From positions 1 through 22,210 of the forward strand of contig DAOUWN010000002.1 in NCBI GenBank assembly GCA_030667105.1: a stretch of 22,210 nucleotides of DNA, given 5' to 3'. The stretch comes from Deltaproteobacteria bacterium (GTDB lineage Bacteria > Desulfobacterota > Desulfobacteria > C00003060). A program made the translations under genes and the position numbers. The stretch's first letter is position 1. Each line of letters starts with the position of its first letter. Positions 7,508 through 16,285 of this stretch are shown piece after piece. Under the pieces are notes generated by a model. It saw nothing but the letters and a program-made list of their open reading frames with translations, had not been told where the DNA came from and did no database searches.

Positions 7508-8737
7508 GCTTTTGTTCCCCAAGGAGACGCTCCGGTTCATCTCTGTGGCCTCGCTCGTATAGCCTCTTATCCAATCTGCCAGAACCTGGCTGCTTTGATC
7601 TTCCCTCAGGATCTCAATGCCGAATCGGTGCTCTTTTTCAGGTAATTCTCCCCCCCGCCTCACGATCCGCCCCTTCACTGTATCACTCTGGCCGTCCTCT
7701 CTATTGACTGGCAAAAACTCCACCTCTGAACCCATTTCCATAGGTCGGGGACACAAAACCAGGATGCCGGCTATGGAGATATTCACGGTCTTCACCGGAT
7801 AGAGGTCGCCTTTACCTACCCATAGATCGAGGCGAATGCAAATCTCCTGCCTGTTGTACATTCTTCGTTCTATTCCAGAGTAAGGCATGATTTTGTCGAC
7901 AGAGGCGATGAACTCTAACCATCCCCGAAGAAAGTCTCCGGGCCTTTCCCAAGGATGGGCATGACCTGCCCCCTCCACGTAAACAATCTTCGAATTGGGC
8001 AGGTGTTCTCTCAAGATATCGCCGGAGGATTTCCATTTCGATCTTATCCCATAGGTCACCAAAGTTGGCGTCTCTATCTTCAGAAAATCGCGAATTGACA
8101 ACTCTCTCGACCGAAAAGCCTCTTTCGCAGTTGTGTCATTCAGTAGTTGGAGCCAGCGTTTCACGGTCTTTTTAGATCCTTTGCCCCAGCCAAAAGGTGA
8201 GAAGGTTGAGTTCGGCGTTACACTTTTCAGTTGACTCCGAACCTGAGACCGAGCCAACTCCTCCAGAATTTGCAGTTCCGCGTAGGGATCATCCTTGCTG
8301 ATTCTGGTAGCCATTTCAGGCAATTTGTTCAGCAATTCAGGCCAGCAGGAAGTCCAATCTGAAGAGAGACCGTCAATTGGAACGTCCGCTAAAGTAAGCG
8401 AGCTAAGACGTTTAGGATGACGAAGCGCGAAAGAGAGAGAGACAAGTCCACCATAACTGTGGCCAACCAGGTGAAATCGTTCCAGTTTCAGGTGATCTAC
8501 AAGTGCCAGAAGGTCATCGGCCATGTGGACATGGGTATAGCCCGTAGGCGGTACGCCACTTTTGCCATGGCCACGCAGATCATAAGCGGTCACTCGATAC
8601 TGACTTCTCAAAGGCAGCACAATGCCAGTGTACCAGAATGCCAGATTAGAGGCTAAACCGTGGACGAGAACGACGTTGGGCCCGTCTCCACTCTGGATAT
8701 AATATAGCTCAGTTCCGCTTACTGATATGAATGGCAT
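7505..8737 (-). CDS. Alpha/beta hydrolase fused to a C-terminal PilZ domain
   Basis: 410 residues. Residues 1-280 are an alpha/beta hydrolase: oxyanion region VLVHGLAS (24-30), DLRGHGKS (53-60), nucleophile Ser94 in GHSYGG, and catalytic His259 (or His261) in GAGHAHPW. The usual acid position after strand 7 (G..D...P) reads YGIRSKWKS with no Asp, so the acid may be elsewhere (for example Asp118 after strand 6). Residues about 288-392 match PilZ, the cyclic-di-GMP receptor domain: R292-x-x-x-R296 (RMYNR), then N319-x-S-x-x-G324 (NISIAG), then RIVRRG and HRFGIEI. Both PilZ ligand motifs are intact. The hydrolase could act as an editing or release esterase for the polyketide, switched by cyclic-di-GMP; this is inference. 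It lies 15 bases after the phosphodiesterase gene, with weak AAGAG before ATG 8737, and overlaps the next gene by one base. Confidence 0.88.
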   Translation of the reverse strand: MPFISVSGTELYYIQSGDGPNVVLVHGLASNLAFWYTGIVLPLRSQYRVTAYDLRGHGKSGVPPTGYTHVHMADDLLALVDHLKLERFHLVGHSYGGLVSLSFALRHPKRLSSLTLADVPIDGLSSDWTSCWPELLNKLPEMATRISKDDPYAELQILEELARSQVRSQLKSVTPNSTFSPFGWGKGSKKTVKRWLQLLNDTTAKEAFRSRELSIRDFLKIETPTLVTYGIRSKWKSSGDILREHLPNSKIVYVEGAGHAHPWERPGDFLRGWLEFIASVDKIMPYSGIERRMYNRQEICIRLDLWVGKGDLYPVKTVNISIAGILVLCPRPMEMGSEVEFLPVNREDGQSDTVKGRIVRRGGELPEKEHRFGIEILREDQSSQVLADWIRGYTSEATEMNRSVSLGNKS

Positions 8738-8752
8738 ATCTCTTGTGCGCCC

Positions 8753-10351
8753 TTATTCAATGTACCCAAGGGCACGGAGTTGCGATAGAATCTCCTTTTC
8801 TTCATCATCTGTGTACGGAGATTCTGAGTGTTCCGAAGGAGCCAAAGTCGTTCCGGCATCTCCACCCTTACCGATAAGGACTGGATGTGACTTAAGATAG
8901 TCCGGCCTGATGGCCTCTTTTGTCACCCGCCCCTCAAACTCGTTGGGAACGGGTAAGCCAAGGCTGTAGAGTAGGGTAGGTGCCACGTCCAGGATGGAAC
9001 ACTGCTCCCAAACCTCACCACTACGGATCATGGGCCCTCCAGCAATAAACACCCCCTCGGGTCGATGGGTCCCATTGACAACTGGACGTTGTAAAACGAT
9101 TGGTTCTTCGTTCGCAACGGATACAAAGCTGTGATCACTCAGCGTCAAAACAAGATCCGGGGCTTTTTCCATTGCCGGGCCTGGGAAAGCCTCTTCCCGT
9201 GTTAGTATCTGCGTTATGATCTGCTCGCCGGTGAATGGATCCCGAAAGTCCAAGAGCTGTTGTATAAGCCTTTCTCTCAACGCAAGATACTCGCTACGTG
9301 TCATCCTGTTTTGGCCTGGTTCTCCAAGGGCTCGGATGCACACCCCATTGCTTGCGGGAGTTCCCACATAGGCCGATGTTTTTGTCCAGTCTAGACTGAC
9401 AAACGACACTTCATGACTGACAACCCTCATTTTATTGTGTTGTTGCTCTTTCCACTCAAGGTAGCCGAGTTTCTTAAGTAAGACATTCACATGAAAGAGA
9501 TAACTGGTAGGGCCAAAACCGTGATCAGATGCAATGAACACGTTGGCCTGATCACCCGCCAATTCGACGATGTCACGGATGTAAGTATCCAGATTACGGA
9601 AATAATCTAAAACATAATCCCGCATCCTTCGCTCCCAGTCCAGCCATGTCGTGGGCATACAATTCGGGTCAAGAAACCGCCAGCACAAGTGCTGCAATTT
9701 GTCCACGCCGTCAAAAACAATGGCCGTTAGGTCGGCGGGCTCATTTTTCATAAGCTGACGAAGGATGTTGAACCACTGATAGTCGCGCTTGATGTTCTGT
9801 GTCACCCAGTCTTTTTGGTCCTCTGGATGCAAGGCCCGCTCTTGCATAATCTCGACCACATCTCCATAAGTCGAACACCAGTTTTTGTGATTGAAATCTG
9901 GGATAGCCTTAAGGATATCAAGCACTTTCTTGGGATAGACGTTTTTCTTGATGTGGCGCCACTGGACCATGCTTGGGATGACCATTCCGTTGATCGGTTT
10001 CGGTGGGGCCATAGTGGTAAAATTCAGATGAGTCACCTTCAGCCCCTGACGGCTGACTATGGACCAAATAGTCTCGCAGAGGATATCGCTGGAATTGTTA
10101 AGGGTGAAATAGACCGCCCCTTCCCGCTCCTCCCATCGAACGAAATCATAAATCCCGTGATGACCTGGACTGCGTCCAGTAACCATGGACACCCATGCGG
10201 GTGGTGTGAGGGGATTAGGCGTGGAGAGCAGTTTAGCCCGGAAACCCCTGTCGATGAAATTCTTGAGAAAAGGCATGTGACCCTCTTCCATGAGAGGGTC
10301 AAGGCTGCTAAACGTCGCTCCATCCAAGCCGATCAAGACCGTATTTCTCAT
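8753..10351 (-). CDS. Type I phosphodiesterase / nucleotide pyrophosphatase family protein
   Basis: 532 residues, alkaline phosphatase superfamily (PF01663-like). Metal and catalytic motifs in order: Asp10 in IGLDGAT, the nucleophile region LTPPAWVSMVTGR (48-60), D217-K-L-Q-H221, D276-H277 in SDHGFG, and His429 in NGTHRPEG. The set needed for two metal ions appears complete. There is no signal peptide or membrane helix, so it is likely cytosolic, unlike many phosphatases. The C-terminal LRALGYIE is a common ending in this family. The start ATG 10351 has a strong AAGGGGA 6 bases upstream. It sits directly after the free ACP gene (27-base gap), inside the PKS operon. Members hydrolyse or transfer phospho- and sulfo-diesters; possible jobs here are removing phosphopantetheine from an ACP or trimming or attaching a phospho head group to a lipid product. 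Neither can be told from sequence. Confidence 0.88.
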   Translation of the reverse strand: MRNTVLIGLDGATFSSLDPLMEEGHMPFLKNFIDRGFRAKLLSTPNPLTPPAWVSMVTGRSPGHHGIYDFVRWEEREGAVYFTLNNSSDILCETIWSIVSRQGLKVTHLNFTTMAPPKPINGMVIPSMVQWRHIKKNVYPKKVLDILKAIPDFNHKNWCSTYGDVVEIMQERALHPEDQKDWVTQNIKRDYQWFNILRQLMKNEPADLTAIVFDGVDKLQHLCWRFLDPNCMPTTWLDWERRMRDYVLDYFRNLDTYIRDIVELAGDQANVFIASDHGFGPTSYLFHVNVLLKKLGYLEWKEQQHNKMRVVSHEVSFVSLDWTKTSAYVGTPASNGVCIRALGEPGQNRMTRSEYLALRERLIQQLLDFRDPFTGEQIITQILTREEAFPGPAMEKAPDLVLTLSDHSFVSVANEEPIVLQRPVVNGTHRPEGVFIAGGPMIRSGEVWEQCSILDVAPTLLYSLGLPVPNEFEGRVTKEAIRPDYLKSHPVLIGKGGDAGTTLAPSEHSESPYTDDEEKEILSQLRALGYIE

Positions 10352-10378
10352 ATGATATCCCCTTTTCCTGTCCGTGCT

Positions 10379-10693
10379 CTAAAGGTACTTATGAAGGAAA
10401 TCCACAACTTCCTCAACGGTCATATCATCACGATAGCGACCGTCCACCATAAGGAGTTTTTCAAAAGGCAGATCCTTACGCTGGAAGGTTTCCTCAATCT
10501 GAACCACTATCTGCACAACGTCAATGGACTCGAATTCAAGATCCGATATGATGTGCGTATTCGGCGCGATGTCACCCGAAAACTCAAGGTCCCAATCACT
10601 CGTCATCTCCCTCAGAATATGAATAACACTTTTCAGAATGCTATCCTTAGGTAACAGATCTGTAGAAGCCGTACTTGTCGTGTCTGTAGTCAT
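10379..10693 (-). CDS. Free-standing acyl carrier protein
   Basis: 104 residues with the four-helix ACP pattern. The phosphopantetheine attachment residue is probably Ser56 in SDLEFESIDVVQI, equivalent to the DSLD motif of AcpP. An acidic, Thr/Ser-rich N-terminal tail of about 15 residues precedes the domain. It differs from the integral ACPs of the two PKSs, which carry LGIDSIKRVEI, so it is not a copy of them and probably serves a separate step such as priming, hand-off or release. It can be activated by the PPTase at the end of the upstream PKS. The start ATG 10693 has GGGGAG about 8 bases upstream. It is 110 bases after the PKS gene, the widest gap in the window. Confidence 0.92.
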   Translation of the reverse strand: MTTDTTSTASTDLLPKDSILKSVIHILREMTSDWDLEFSGDIAPNTHIISDLEFESIDVVQIVVQIEETFQRKDLPFEKLLMVDGRYRDDMTVEEVVDFLHKYL

Positions 10694-10803
10694 CTTGTTT
10701 GCTCCCCATAGTCTTTAATCATTCGAATTGCTTAACCACTTCAATCCACGTAAATTCTCGGGACTTCACCCGTCAAGTTCATCCCCATTTATACTGCTAA
10801 ACT
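10694..10803 (-). other. Intergenic gap before the ACP gene
   Basis: This 110-base gap holds the ACP ribosome binding site (GGGGAG) and a short weak inverted repeat (CGGG/CCCG around 10759-10772). A TTGACG hexamer (10776-10771) resembles a -35 box, but the hexamer 17 bases on is TTACGT, a poor -10. I see no convincing promoter or terminator here. Confidence 0.4.
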
Positions 10804-13800
10804 CTACTTCTTTATATGGATTTTTCCCTCGCATAAGGCACTGGCATAAACAAAGTCGCCTTCACGAAAACTGTAAGCTTTAAGAACTTTCCCAGGAAGG
10901 TGAGGAAATTCAAGGACCAATTTACCAGAAACCTCTAAGGCCACACCCCCTGTTCTTCGATTTAAATTTCGCACTGTCAGATCTCGAGGCCCGCCAGGTA
11001 GCCCCCTCCCTAGTGCCTTAGCGACAGCCTCCTTTGCACACCATACACGCAAAGCCCACTCTGCTGAATCAGACACTCCCTGAGCTGCAATCAGTTTTTT
11101 CTCCTCGGGGTTAAAGGCAAGCTTTTCAAAGCCCTTGCTCCGTGGGCGAATGCATTCGATATCAATACCCACACTCATGCCTTTTGCACCGTCTGCAGCT
11201 AATGCGACGGCCACACCTTGGGAATGGGACAGCGAAAGCGAGGGTACTTTGTCTACTTGACCAACCCATTCTCCGGTGACTACTGGTTTGCCATGATCGT
11301 CTGCCTGGATATCAATATCAGCCGACCACGCTTCTATACCATAGTGCTCTTTCAATAACAAGCGGACAGCTTCCTTTCCAGCCACCCGGGCGAGGAGCCA
11401 TTCAGTGCGGCGTTTTTCTGGCCCCGATAGCTTGGCCCAAACCTCGCGCTCACGCCGACCGAGAACAATGTAAGCCACCACGGTACGTAAGACCTGTCCA
11501 TCTGCTCCACTGAAATCCATATCGACCGGGTTAAACCGACAGCAGGTCACCATTTCCGAAGACGCGAATGGCTCCACCGGCGCTTTCCACAGAGTGCTGA
11601 GCATTACCTCTCGTGAACCCCGGAAGAGATGAACTGCTTCGGGCATATTGATGCGCTTATGCTGCAAGACTTTAATTTGTGTACTAAGAGAACCGTCTGT
11701 GTTGAGCAGGTCAATATCAGATCGGATGTACGTGTTTCCTTTTAGAGCAGTGTTAACCTGGCACGTCGTACTTATGGATTTCTGCGAAGGCGCGCTATAA
11801 AATCGGACCTCACCCAAGCCTACAGGAAACACCACAAAGTTCGTATCAAGGTAATTAGCAGCCCATAAGCCTACTGCTTGACCAGCGCCGTCAAGCAATA
11901 CTGGATCTGAAAGAAATAGTGGATTGCTTATGCTCCGAAAGAGATGGTCTCTCGGGGGAGTCTCCAGCGCAGCTTCCACACCATTATCTCCGCATCGATT
12001 CAACGCTGAGACGCTCCGGAACAACGGTCCATGGAACATGGCGTATGGATAAAACTGCTCCGGAGGAATGGTAGAGGAACTCTCTGAACTTAAGTGAAAA
12101 TCTCTGGATAGCGGAGCTTCCGGGTAGGTATCACCAAAGATCATTATTCCTTCAACGGCTAATCGGGCCTCCGCTTGAAAGGAATCAGATTCCAGAATCC
12201 GGATTCGGACGTCGGCCTGGGGCGCCCCTGGCTTTACTTTTGCGTTTATTTCCAACGTGAGTTGTTGCCACTCCAATACGACCCAGTTATGAGCCGTGAT
12301 ATTTTTCATTCCAACAAGGCACTTGTCAGGAAACAATTGTGCTGCTGTTTCCGCCATCATTTCCAAGCCCATGGTGAAGGGAAGAACAGGAAGGGCTAAA
12401 AGGTTTGGATCAAACTGTGAGACGTTCCCCCCAAAGGTATGATGCTGGAGGTAGAGATCTTCGTTCAGGTCAAGTTGCCGCACGACGGTGATCTCATCGC
12501 CTGGGACAAAGCGAAGGGTTTTCCCTGCAAACGGCATGGCTGAGGTGCCTTCGGCATCAGGCGAGGTTACCTCTGCCGGTGCGGGTTTGTGAGGGCGATC
12601 TCCTTTACTCGGGCTCTCTGTCAGATAATGAACGATCTCCCCCAGGGTCTTCAGGCGGTTCAGCTGCTCCAGCCGGCTCTCTTCAAAGGAACCCAAATGC
12701 TTGGACATGGCCCCCAGGATCTCAACCCGCTTGATGGAATCAATGCCCAGATCGGCCTCCAAGTCCTGATCTGGCTTAAGCATATCCGTGGGATATCCGG
12801 TCCGTTCGCTGACCAACGAGAACAAGAGAGTCTCGATGGATTCTCTCGACTTGGGGGTGGAATCGGAAGATGGCGGCGAACTTTCCACCGTCGGGGCGTG
12901 CGGGGTGGGGACCGTGTCCATCTCCATGGAAGTTTCGGACGCCTCCACATACTGGATTGACATGTCTGTGGTGTCAGCCGCACCCCTTGTTTGATCGCTT
13001 GATGATGTACCGGATCGAACCGTCGCCCACCTCTCTTCATGACCAATTGGCAAGGAACCCGTTTGTGCCAAGTAGGCCTTCATCACCTCTTCTTGGGCAT
13101 CCAGAAACTGCTCCATGGTCTGGAAATATTCCTGTATGACCAGGTGCTGGTCCTGACCACGGCCATGCATAGAGACGTTTTCCAAGGGAAAGGGAGGCCC
13201 CGCCTCTCCAGCAGTGCCAGGCCTTTGAGAATCGAAATCTTGATTTGGCGCCCTCACCGGTTCGATCCTGCGCGAAGAGCCATCCTTCTGACTTCCGTGC
13301 CCAACCACATCCTGGCTTGATTGTGGCGTGGTCTTCACTAAGCCCTTTAGTCCTTCCAGGCTGGGGATGGGCAAGCCTATGGTTAATTCTACGCCCCCCT
13401 TTTCTGCTCCATGTTCCGTTTGCCCCCCTCCTGCATTCTCCAGATCCAGTGTCCGGGGCGCCCGACGATTGTAGAGAGAGTCCAAGCGCATGGGGACCCC
13501 GTGTGCGGCAAGAAGACCAAGAGCATGGTTCAGTTGTGTTGTTCCCGAACGATAATGGACGTTGGAAGCCACGGCGAGATGCGGTTGACCTTTCAAGGTA
13601 TCACTTACAAAGCCGGTGAGGTTGCCCCTAGGCCCGATTTCAACGAAGAGACGCACACCCGCCTCGTACATGGACTCAATGGTCTCTCGAAACCGAACCA
13701 GCGCAGCCCACTGCCCTACAGCCAGCTTGCGAACCTCTCCAGGATCATGAGACATCGGCCTCGCGGTCATGCATGAGTACATTTCCACCTTTGGGGTCAG

Positions 13801-16269
13801 GATATCTATGCGGCCAAAGAATTCTTCCAAGGACTTGCGGCCTGGTTCGAACAGCGGCGTATGATATGGGCGCGCGAAAGGTAAAACTTGGCAAATGGCC
13901 CCCGCACCACGAAGATGGTCCATGACCCTATCCCGCACATCTCTGCCGCAGCAGATGACAACCTGATGGGGGCAGTTATCCATGGCGATGAAGAGCTTGC
14001 CTTCCCTTTCTTGAGCCACTTCGGAAATCACTTTCCGGTCCACACCTCCCACCGCAATCAATATGGCCTCAGGAATCGCATCTTCGGCAAAAAAACCCCG
14101 AATCATCTCATTGCCGGCAAGGATATGCTGCATCCGTTCTTCTTCGCCCGACAATTCAATGGCGCCCGCGGCCTCCAAGGCCATGATCTCACCGCTGCTG
14201 TGGCCAACAATCACATGGGGACAAATCTCCAGACGGTTAAATAGTTCAAAAATAGCTCTGTCTGCGGTAAGAACTGCGTCCACAGCGTAATCCATCTGCC
14301 AAAGTTCTTCTTCTTCCAAAAGACCCTTTCCTTGGTCCTTGCCCAATGGAAAAATAAGGTGGCTGGGAAGGGATTCTCTGGAATGGTCCCCAAAGGCACG
14401 GTCAAGGGTATCAAAACAGGATCGTACCCTGGGGAAGTGGAGACACAGATCCGCCAGCATGTTGGGGTATTGAGAGCCTTCCCCGGGGAAGAGGAAAGCG
14501 AGGCGACCTTCGCGCGCCAAGGACTCTTCAAAGAAATAGATGCCACTTTTGTCTTTGATCCGGATGCGCCCTGGATCCTCAAGACGCTCCATAGCATGCG
14601 CGAGTTTTTTTCCTAGCTCCTCTGCCGAAGAGGCGACAATGGCCAGACGGTAAGGTTGTTCAACCGGCTTCGCGTTGAATGTATATGCCACATCCAGCAA
14701 ACTCGCCTCGGGCGATGCCGATAGGTACCCCATGAGCTGCTGGCCATGGCCGATCAAACTTTCCCTGGAGTCGGCCTGCAGCACACACAATTCCGTGTCC
14801 CAGTGACGACAGTAGCTTTCTGTGGCTGATTCCTTACCACTGTCGTACTCCTCAATCACGGCATGGGCATTGATGCCCCCGAAACCGAAGGCATTGACGC
14901 CTGCCCGGCGTGGGACATTTGACGCCCCATGAATCCATGGTCTGGTCTCTGTGTTTAAATAAAAGGGGGTCTTATCTATTTCCAAATTGGGATTGGGGTG
15001 TTCACAATGGAGCGTAGGAGGTAACGTTTTGTGATAGAGTGCAAGCGCGGCCTTGATCATTCCTGCGATCCCTGCTGCCGGAAGTAGGTGACCGATCATG
15101 GATTTCACGGAGCCTATGGCACACTTGGGCTGGGCTCCATCTCTTGAACCAAAGACCCGCCTTAGAGCCTGCATCTCGGAGATATCTCCCAGCGGCAACG
15201 CAGTTCCATGGGCCTCGATCAGTCCGATGGTATCGGGGCAAATGCCGGCTGCTTCATATGCTCGCCGAAGGGCCAGTTCTTCTCCTTCAACCCGGGGTGC
15301 CAGGATGCCTTTGGCCCTTCCGTCGCTAGAAGAACCGACACCTTTGATAATAGCGTAAATGCGATGACCGTCCCTTTCCGCATCCTCTCTTCGTTTGAGC
15401 ACCATCATGCCAATGCCTTCACCTAACATCGTTCCGTCTGCATCAGCGGCAAAGGGCTTCATCTGAGAAAGCCGTGAGACGGCCCCGAGTTGGGCAAAGA
15501 GTATGTTCATAAACGCCGCCGCAGATGTCTGCAATGCGCCAGTCAGGACCATGTCACATTTGCCTGCAAGCAGGTTCTGAACTCCTATTTCCGTGGCCAC
15601 CAAGGCGGATGCACAGGCCGCATCCACAACAAAATTGGTCCCCCTCAAATCTAAGCGATTGGCAATGAGACCAGCCATGATGTTGGGAACCAGCCCAGGG
15701 GCGGTCTCCGCATTGAAGGGCGGCACGCTGGATCGGAGTCGTTGTTCGATCGCTTCAAGCTCCTCCATAGAGTACTCTGGATGTAGTTCATTCAACACGC
15801 GAATGGCCTGGGGTATCGTAATGCAATGATGTAACACGGTCACGAGGCCACGGCTCACGAACGTGCCACGCCCCAGGATCACCTCTGTCCGTTCTCGATT
15901 GAATGGCTTTTCCGGAAAGCCGGCATCCACCAGGGCATCGTGGGCTACTTGCAGCGCCAAAAAATGCTCAGGCTCGGCGCCATCTATGGCCACCGGCATG
16001 ATGCCGTAGTCGAACGGATTAAACTTCGGTAATTCAGCCAGATAACCACCTCTTTTGCAGTATGTCTTGTATTTTTCTTCGGATCGAGGATCAAAGAACT
16101 CATCCATTCTCCGATTTTCAGGCGGATCGCCGATGGCGTCCACCTTGGAGAGGATGTTCTCCCAGTACGTCTGAAGGTTCGGAGCCTTGGGAAAAACACA
16201 GGCCATACCAATAATGGCCACATCATCCTGCATCATCGGATCACGTTCTTCCAAGGCCTGGTTTGGCAT
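10804..16269 (-). CDS. Iterative type I PKS: KS-AT-ACP-DH-PPTase
   Basis: About 1821 residues. Domain order: KS (about 15-450; Cys219 in DAACAS, His near 354 in EAHGTALPLGD, His near 393 in MIGHLLPAAG); AT (about 590-890; GHSSGE near 688, PYHTP near 803); a long Pro/Ser/Thr-rich linker containing the helix FQTMEQFLDAQEEVM; ACP (Ser1178 in LEADLGIDSIKRVEI); DH (His in QHHTFGG near 1275, Asp in DPVLLDGAGQ near 1455); and a C-terminal Sfp-type phosphopantetheinyl transferase (about 1695-1810; VGIDIE and WCAKEAVAKALGRG). It has no KR, ER or thioesterase. The fold set and ACP motif belong to the PUFA/HglE-like iterative PKSs. The AT lacks the usual carboxylate-binding Arg. The in-cis PPTase can activate its own ACP and its neighbours. 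Start choice: ATG 16269 lies 9 bases after AGGGAG; ATG 16275 and TTG 16278 are too close to it. Confidence 0.93.
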   Translation of the reverse strand: MPNQALEERDPMMQDDVAIIGMACVFPKAPNLQTYWENILSKVDAIGDPPENRRMDEFFDPRSEEKYKTYCKRGGYLAELPKFNPFDYGIMPVAIDGAEPEHFLALQVAHDALVDAGFPEKPFNRERTEVILGRGTFVSRGLVTVLHHCITIPQAIRVLNELHPEYSMEELEAIEQRLRSSVPPFNAETAPGLVPNIMAGLIANRLDLRGTNFVVDAACASALVATEIGVQNLLAGKCDMVLTGALQTSAAAFMNILFAQLGAVSRLSQMKPFAADADGTMLGEGIGMMVLKRREDAERDGHRIYAIIKGVGSSSDGRAKGILAPRVEGEELALRRAYEAAGICPDTIGLIEAHGTALPLGDISEMQALRRVFGSRDGAQPKCAIGSVKSMIGHLLPAAGIAGMIKAALALYHKTLPPTLHCEHPNPNLEIDKTPFYLNTETRPWIHGASNVPRRAGVNAFGFGGINAHAVIEEYDSGKESATESYCRHWDTELCVLQADSRESLIGHGQQLMGYLSASPEASLLDVAYTFNAKPVEQPYRLAIVASSAEELGKKLAHAMERLEDPGRIRIKDKSGIYFFEESLAREGRLAFLFPGEGSQYPNMLADLCLHFPRVRSCFDTLDRAFGDHSRESLPSHLIFPLGKDQGKGLLEEEELWQMDYAVDAVLTADRAIFELFNRLEICPHVIVGHSSGEIMALEAAGAIELSGEEERMQHILAGNEMIRGFFAEDAIPEAILIAVGGVDRKVISEVAQEREGKLFIAMDNCPHQVVICCGRDVRDRVMDHLRGAGAICQVLPFARPYHTPLFEPGRKSLEEFFGRIDILTPKVEMYSCMTARPMSHDPGEVRKLAVGQWAALVRFRETIESMYEAGVRLFVEIGPRGNLTGFVSDTLKGQPHLAVASNVHYRSGTTQLNHALGLLAAHGVPMRLDSLYNRRAPRTLDLENAGGGQTEHGAEKGGVELTIGLPIPSLEGLKGLVKTTPQSSQDVVGHGSQKDGSSRRIEPVRAPNQDFDSQRPGTAGEAGPPFPLENVSMHGRGQDQHLVIQEYFQTMEQFLDAQEEVMKAYLAQTGSLPIGHEERWATVRSGTSSSDQTRGAADTTDMSIQYVEASETSMEMDTVPTPHAPTVESSPPSSDSTPKSRESIETLLFSLVSERTGYPTDMLKPDQDLEADLGIDSIKRVEILGAMSKHLGSFEESRLEQLNRLKTLGEIVHYLTESPSKGDRPHKPAPAEVTSPDAEGTSAMPFAGKTLRFVPGDEITVVRQLDLNEDLYLQHHTFGGNVSQFDPNLLALPVLPFTMGLEMMAETAAQLFPDKCLVGMKNITAHNWVVLEWQQLTLEINAKVKPGAPQADVRIRILESDSFQAEARLAVEGIMIFGDTYPEAPLSRDFHLSSESSSTIPPEQFYPYAMFHGPLFRSVSALNRCGDNGVEAALETPPRDHLFRSISNPLFLSDPVLLDGAGQAVGLWAANYLDTNFVVFPVGLGEVRFYSAPSQKSISTTCQVNTALKGNTYIRSDIDLLNTDGSLSTQIKVLQHKRINMPEAVHLFRGSREVMLSTLWKAPVEPFASSEMVTCCRFNPVDMDFSGADGQVLRTVVAYIVLGRREREVWAKLSGPEKRRTEWLLARVAGKEAVRLLLKEHYGIEAWSADIDIQADDHGKPVVTGEWVGQVDKVPSLSLSHSQGVAVALAADGAKGMSVGIDIECIRPRSKGFEKLAFNPEEKKLIAAQGVSDSAEWALRVWCAKEAVAKALGRGLPGGPRDLTVRNLNRRTGGVALEVSGKLVLEFPHLPGKVLKAYSFREGDFVYASALCEGKIHIKK

Positions 16270-16278
16270 AACCATCAA

Positions 16279-16284
16279 CTCCCT
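16279..16284 (-). promoter_or_regulatory. Ribosome binding site of the second PKS
   Basis: AGGGAG lies directly after the stop of the upstream PKS (TGA at 16288-16286). Spacing is 9 bases to ATG 16269 and only 3 to ATG 16275, which decides the start. The tight junction implies both PKS genes are translated from one message. Confidence 0.6.
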
Positions 16285-16285
16285 A

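Noticed and set aside
7506..7574. Longer N-terminus for the propeller gene (start at 7574)
   Set aside because: It would overlap the hydrolase-PilZ gene by 70 bases; the ATG overlapping the stop at 7505 fits better.
9815..10654. Long plus-strand open frame (279 codons) opposite the phosphodiesterase and ACP genes
   Set aside because: It lies wholly antisense to two genes with clear catalytic motifs and ribosome binding sites, and its translation shows no recognisable fold.
10759..10772. Possible terminator hairpin between PKS and ACP genes
   Set aside because: The stem is only four base pairs and no T run follows it on the sense strand.
10748..10776. Possible internal promoter before the ACP gene
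   Set aside because: TTGACG is a fair -35 but the correctly spaced -10 (TTACGT) matches the consensus at only two of six positions.
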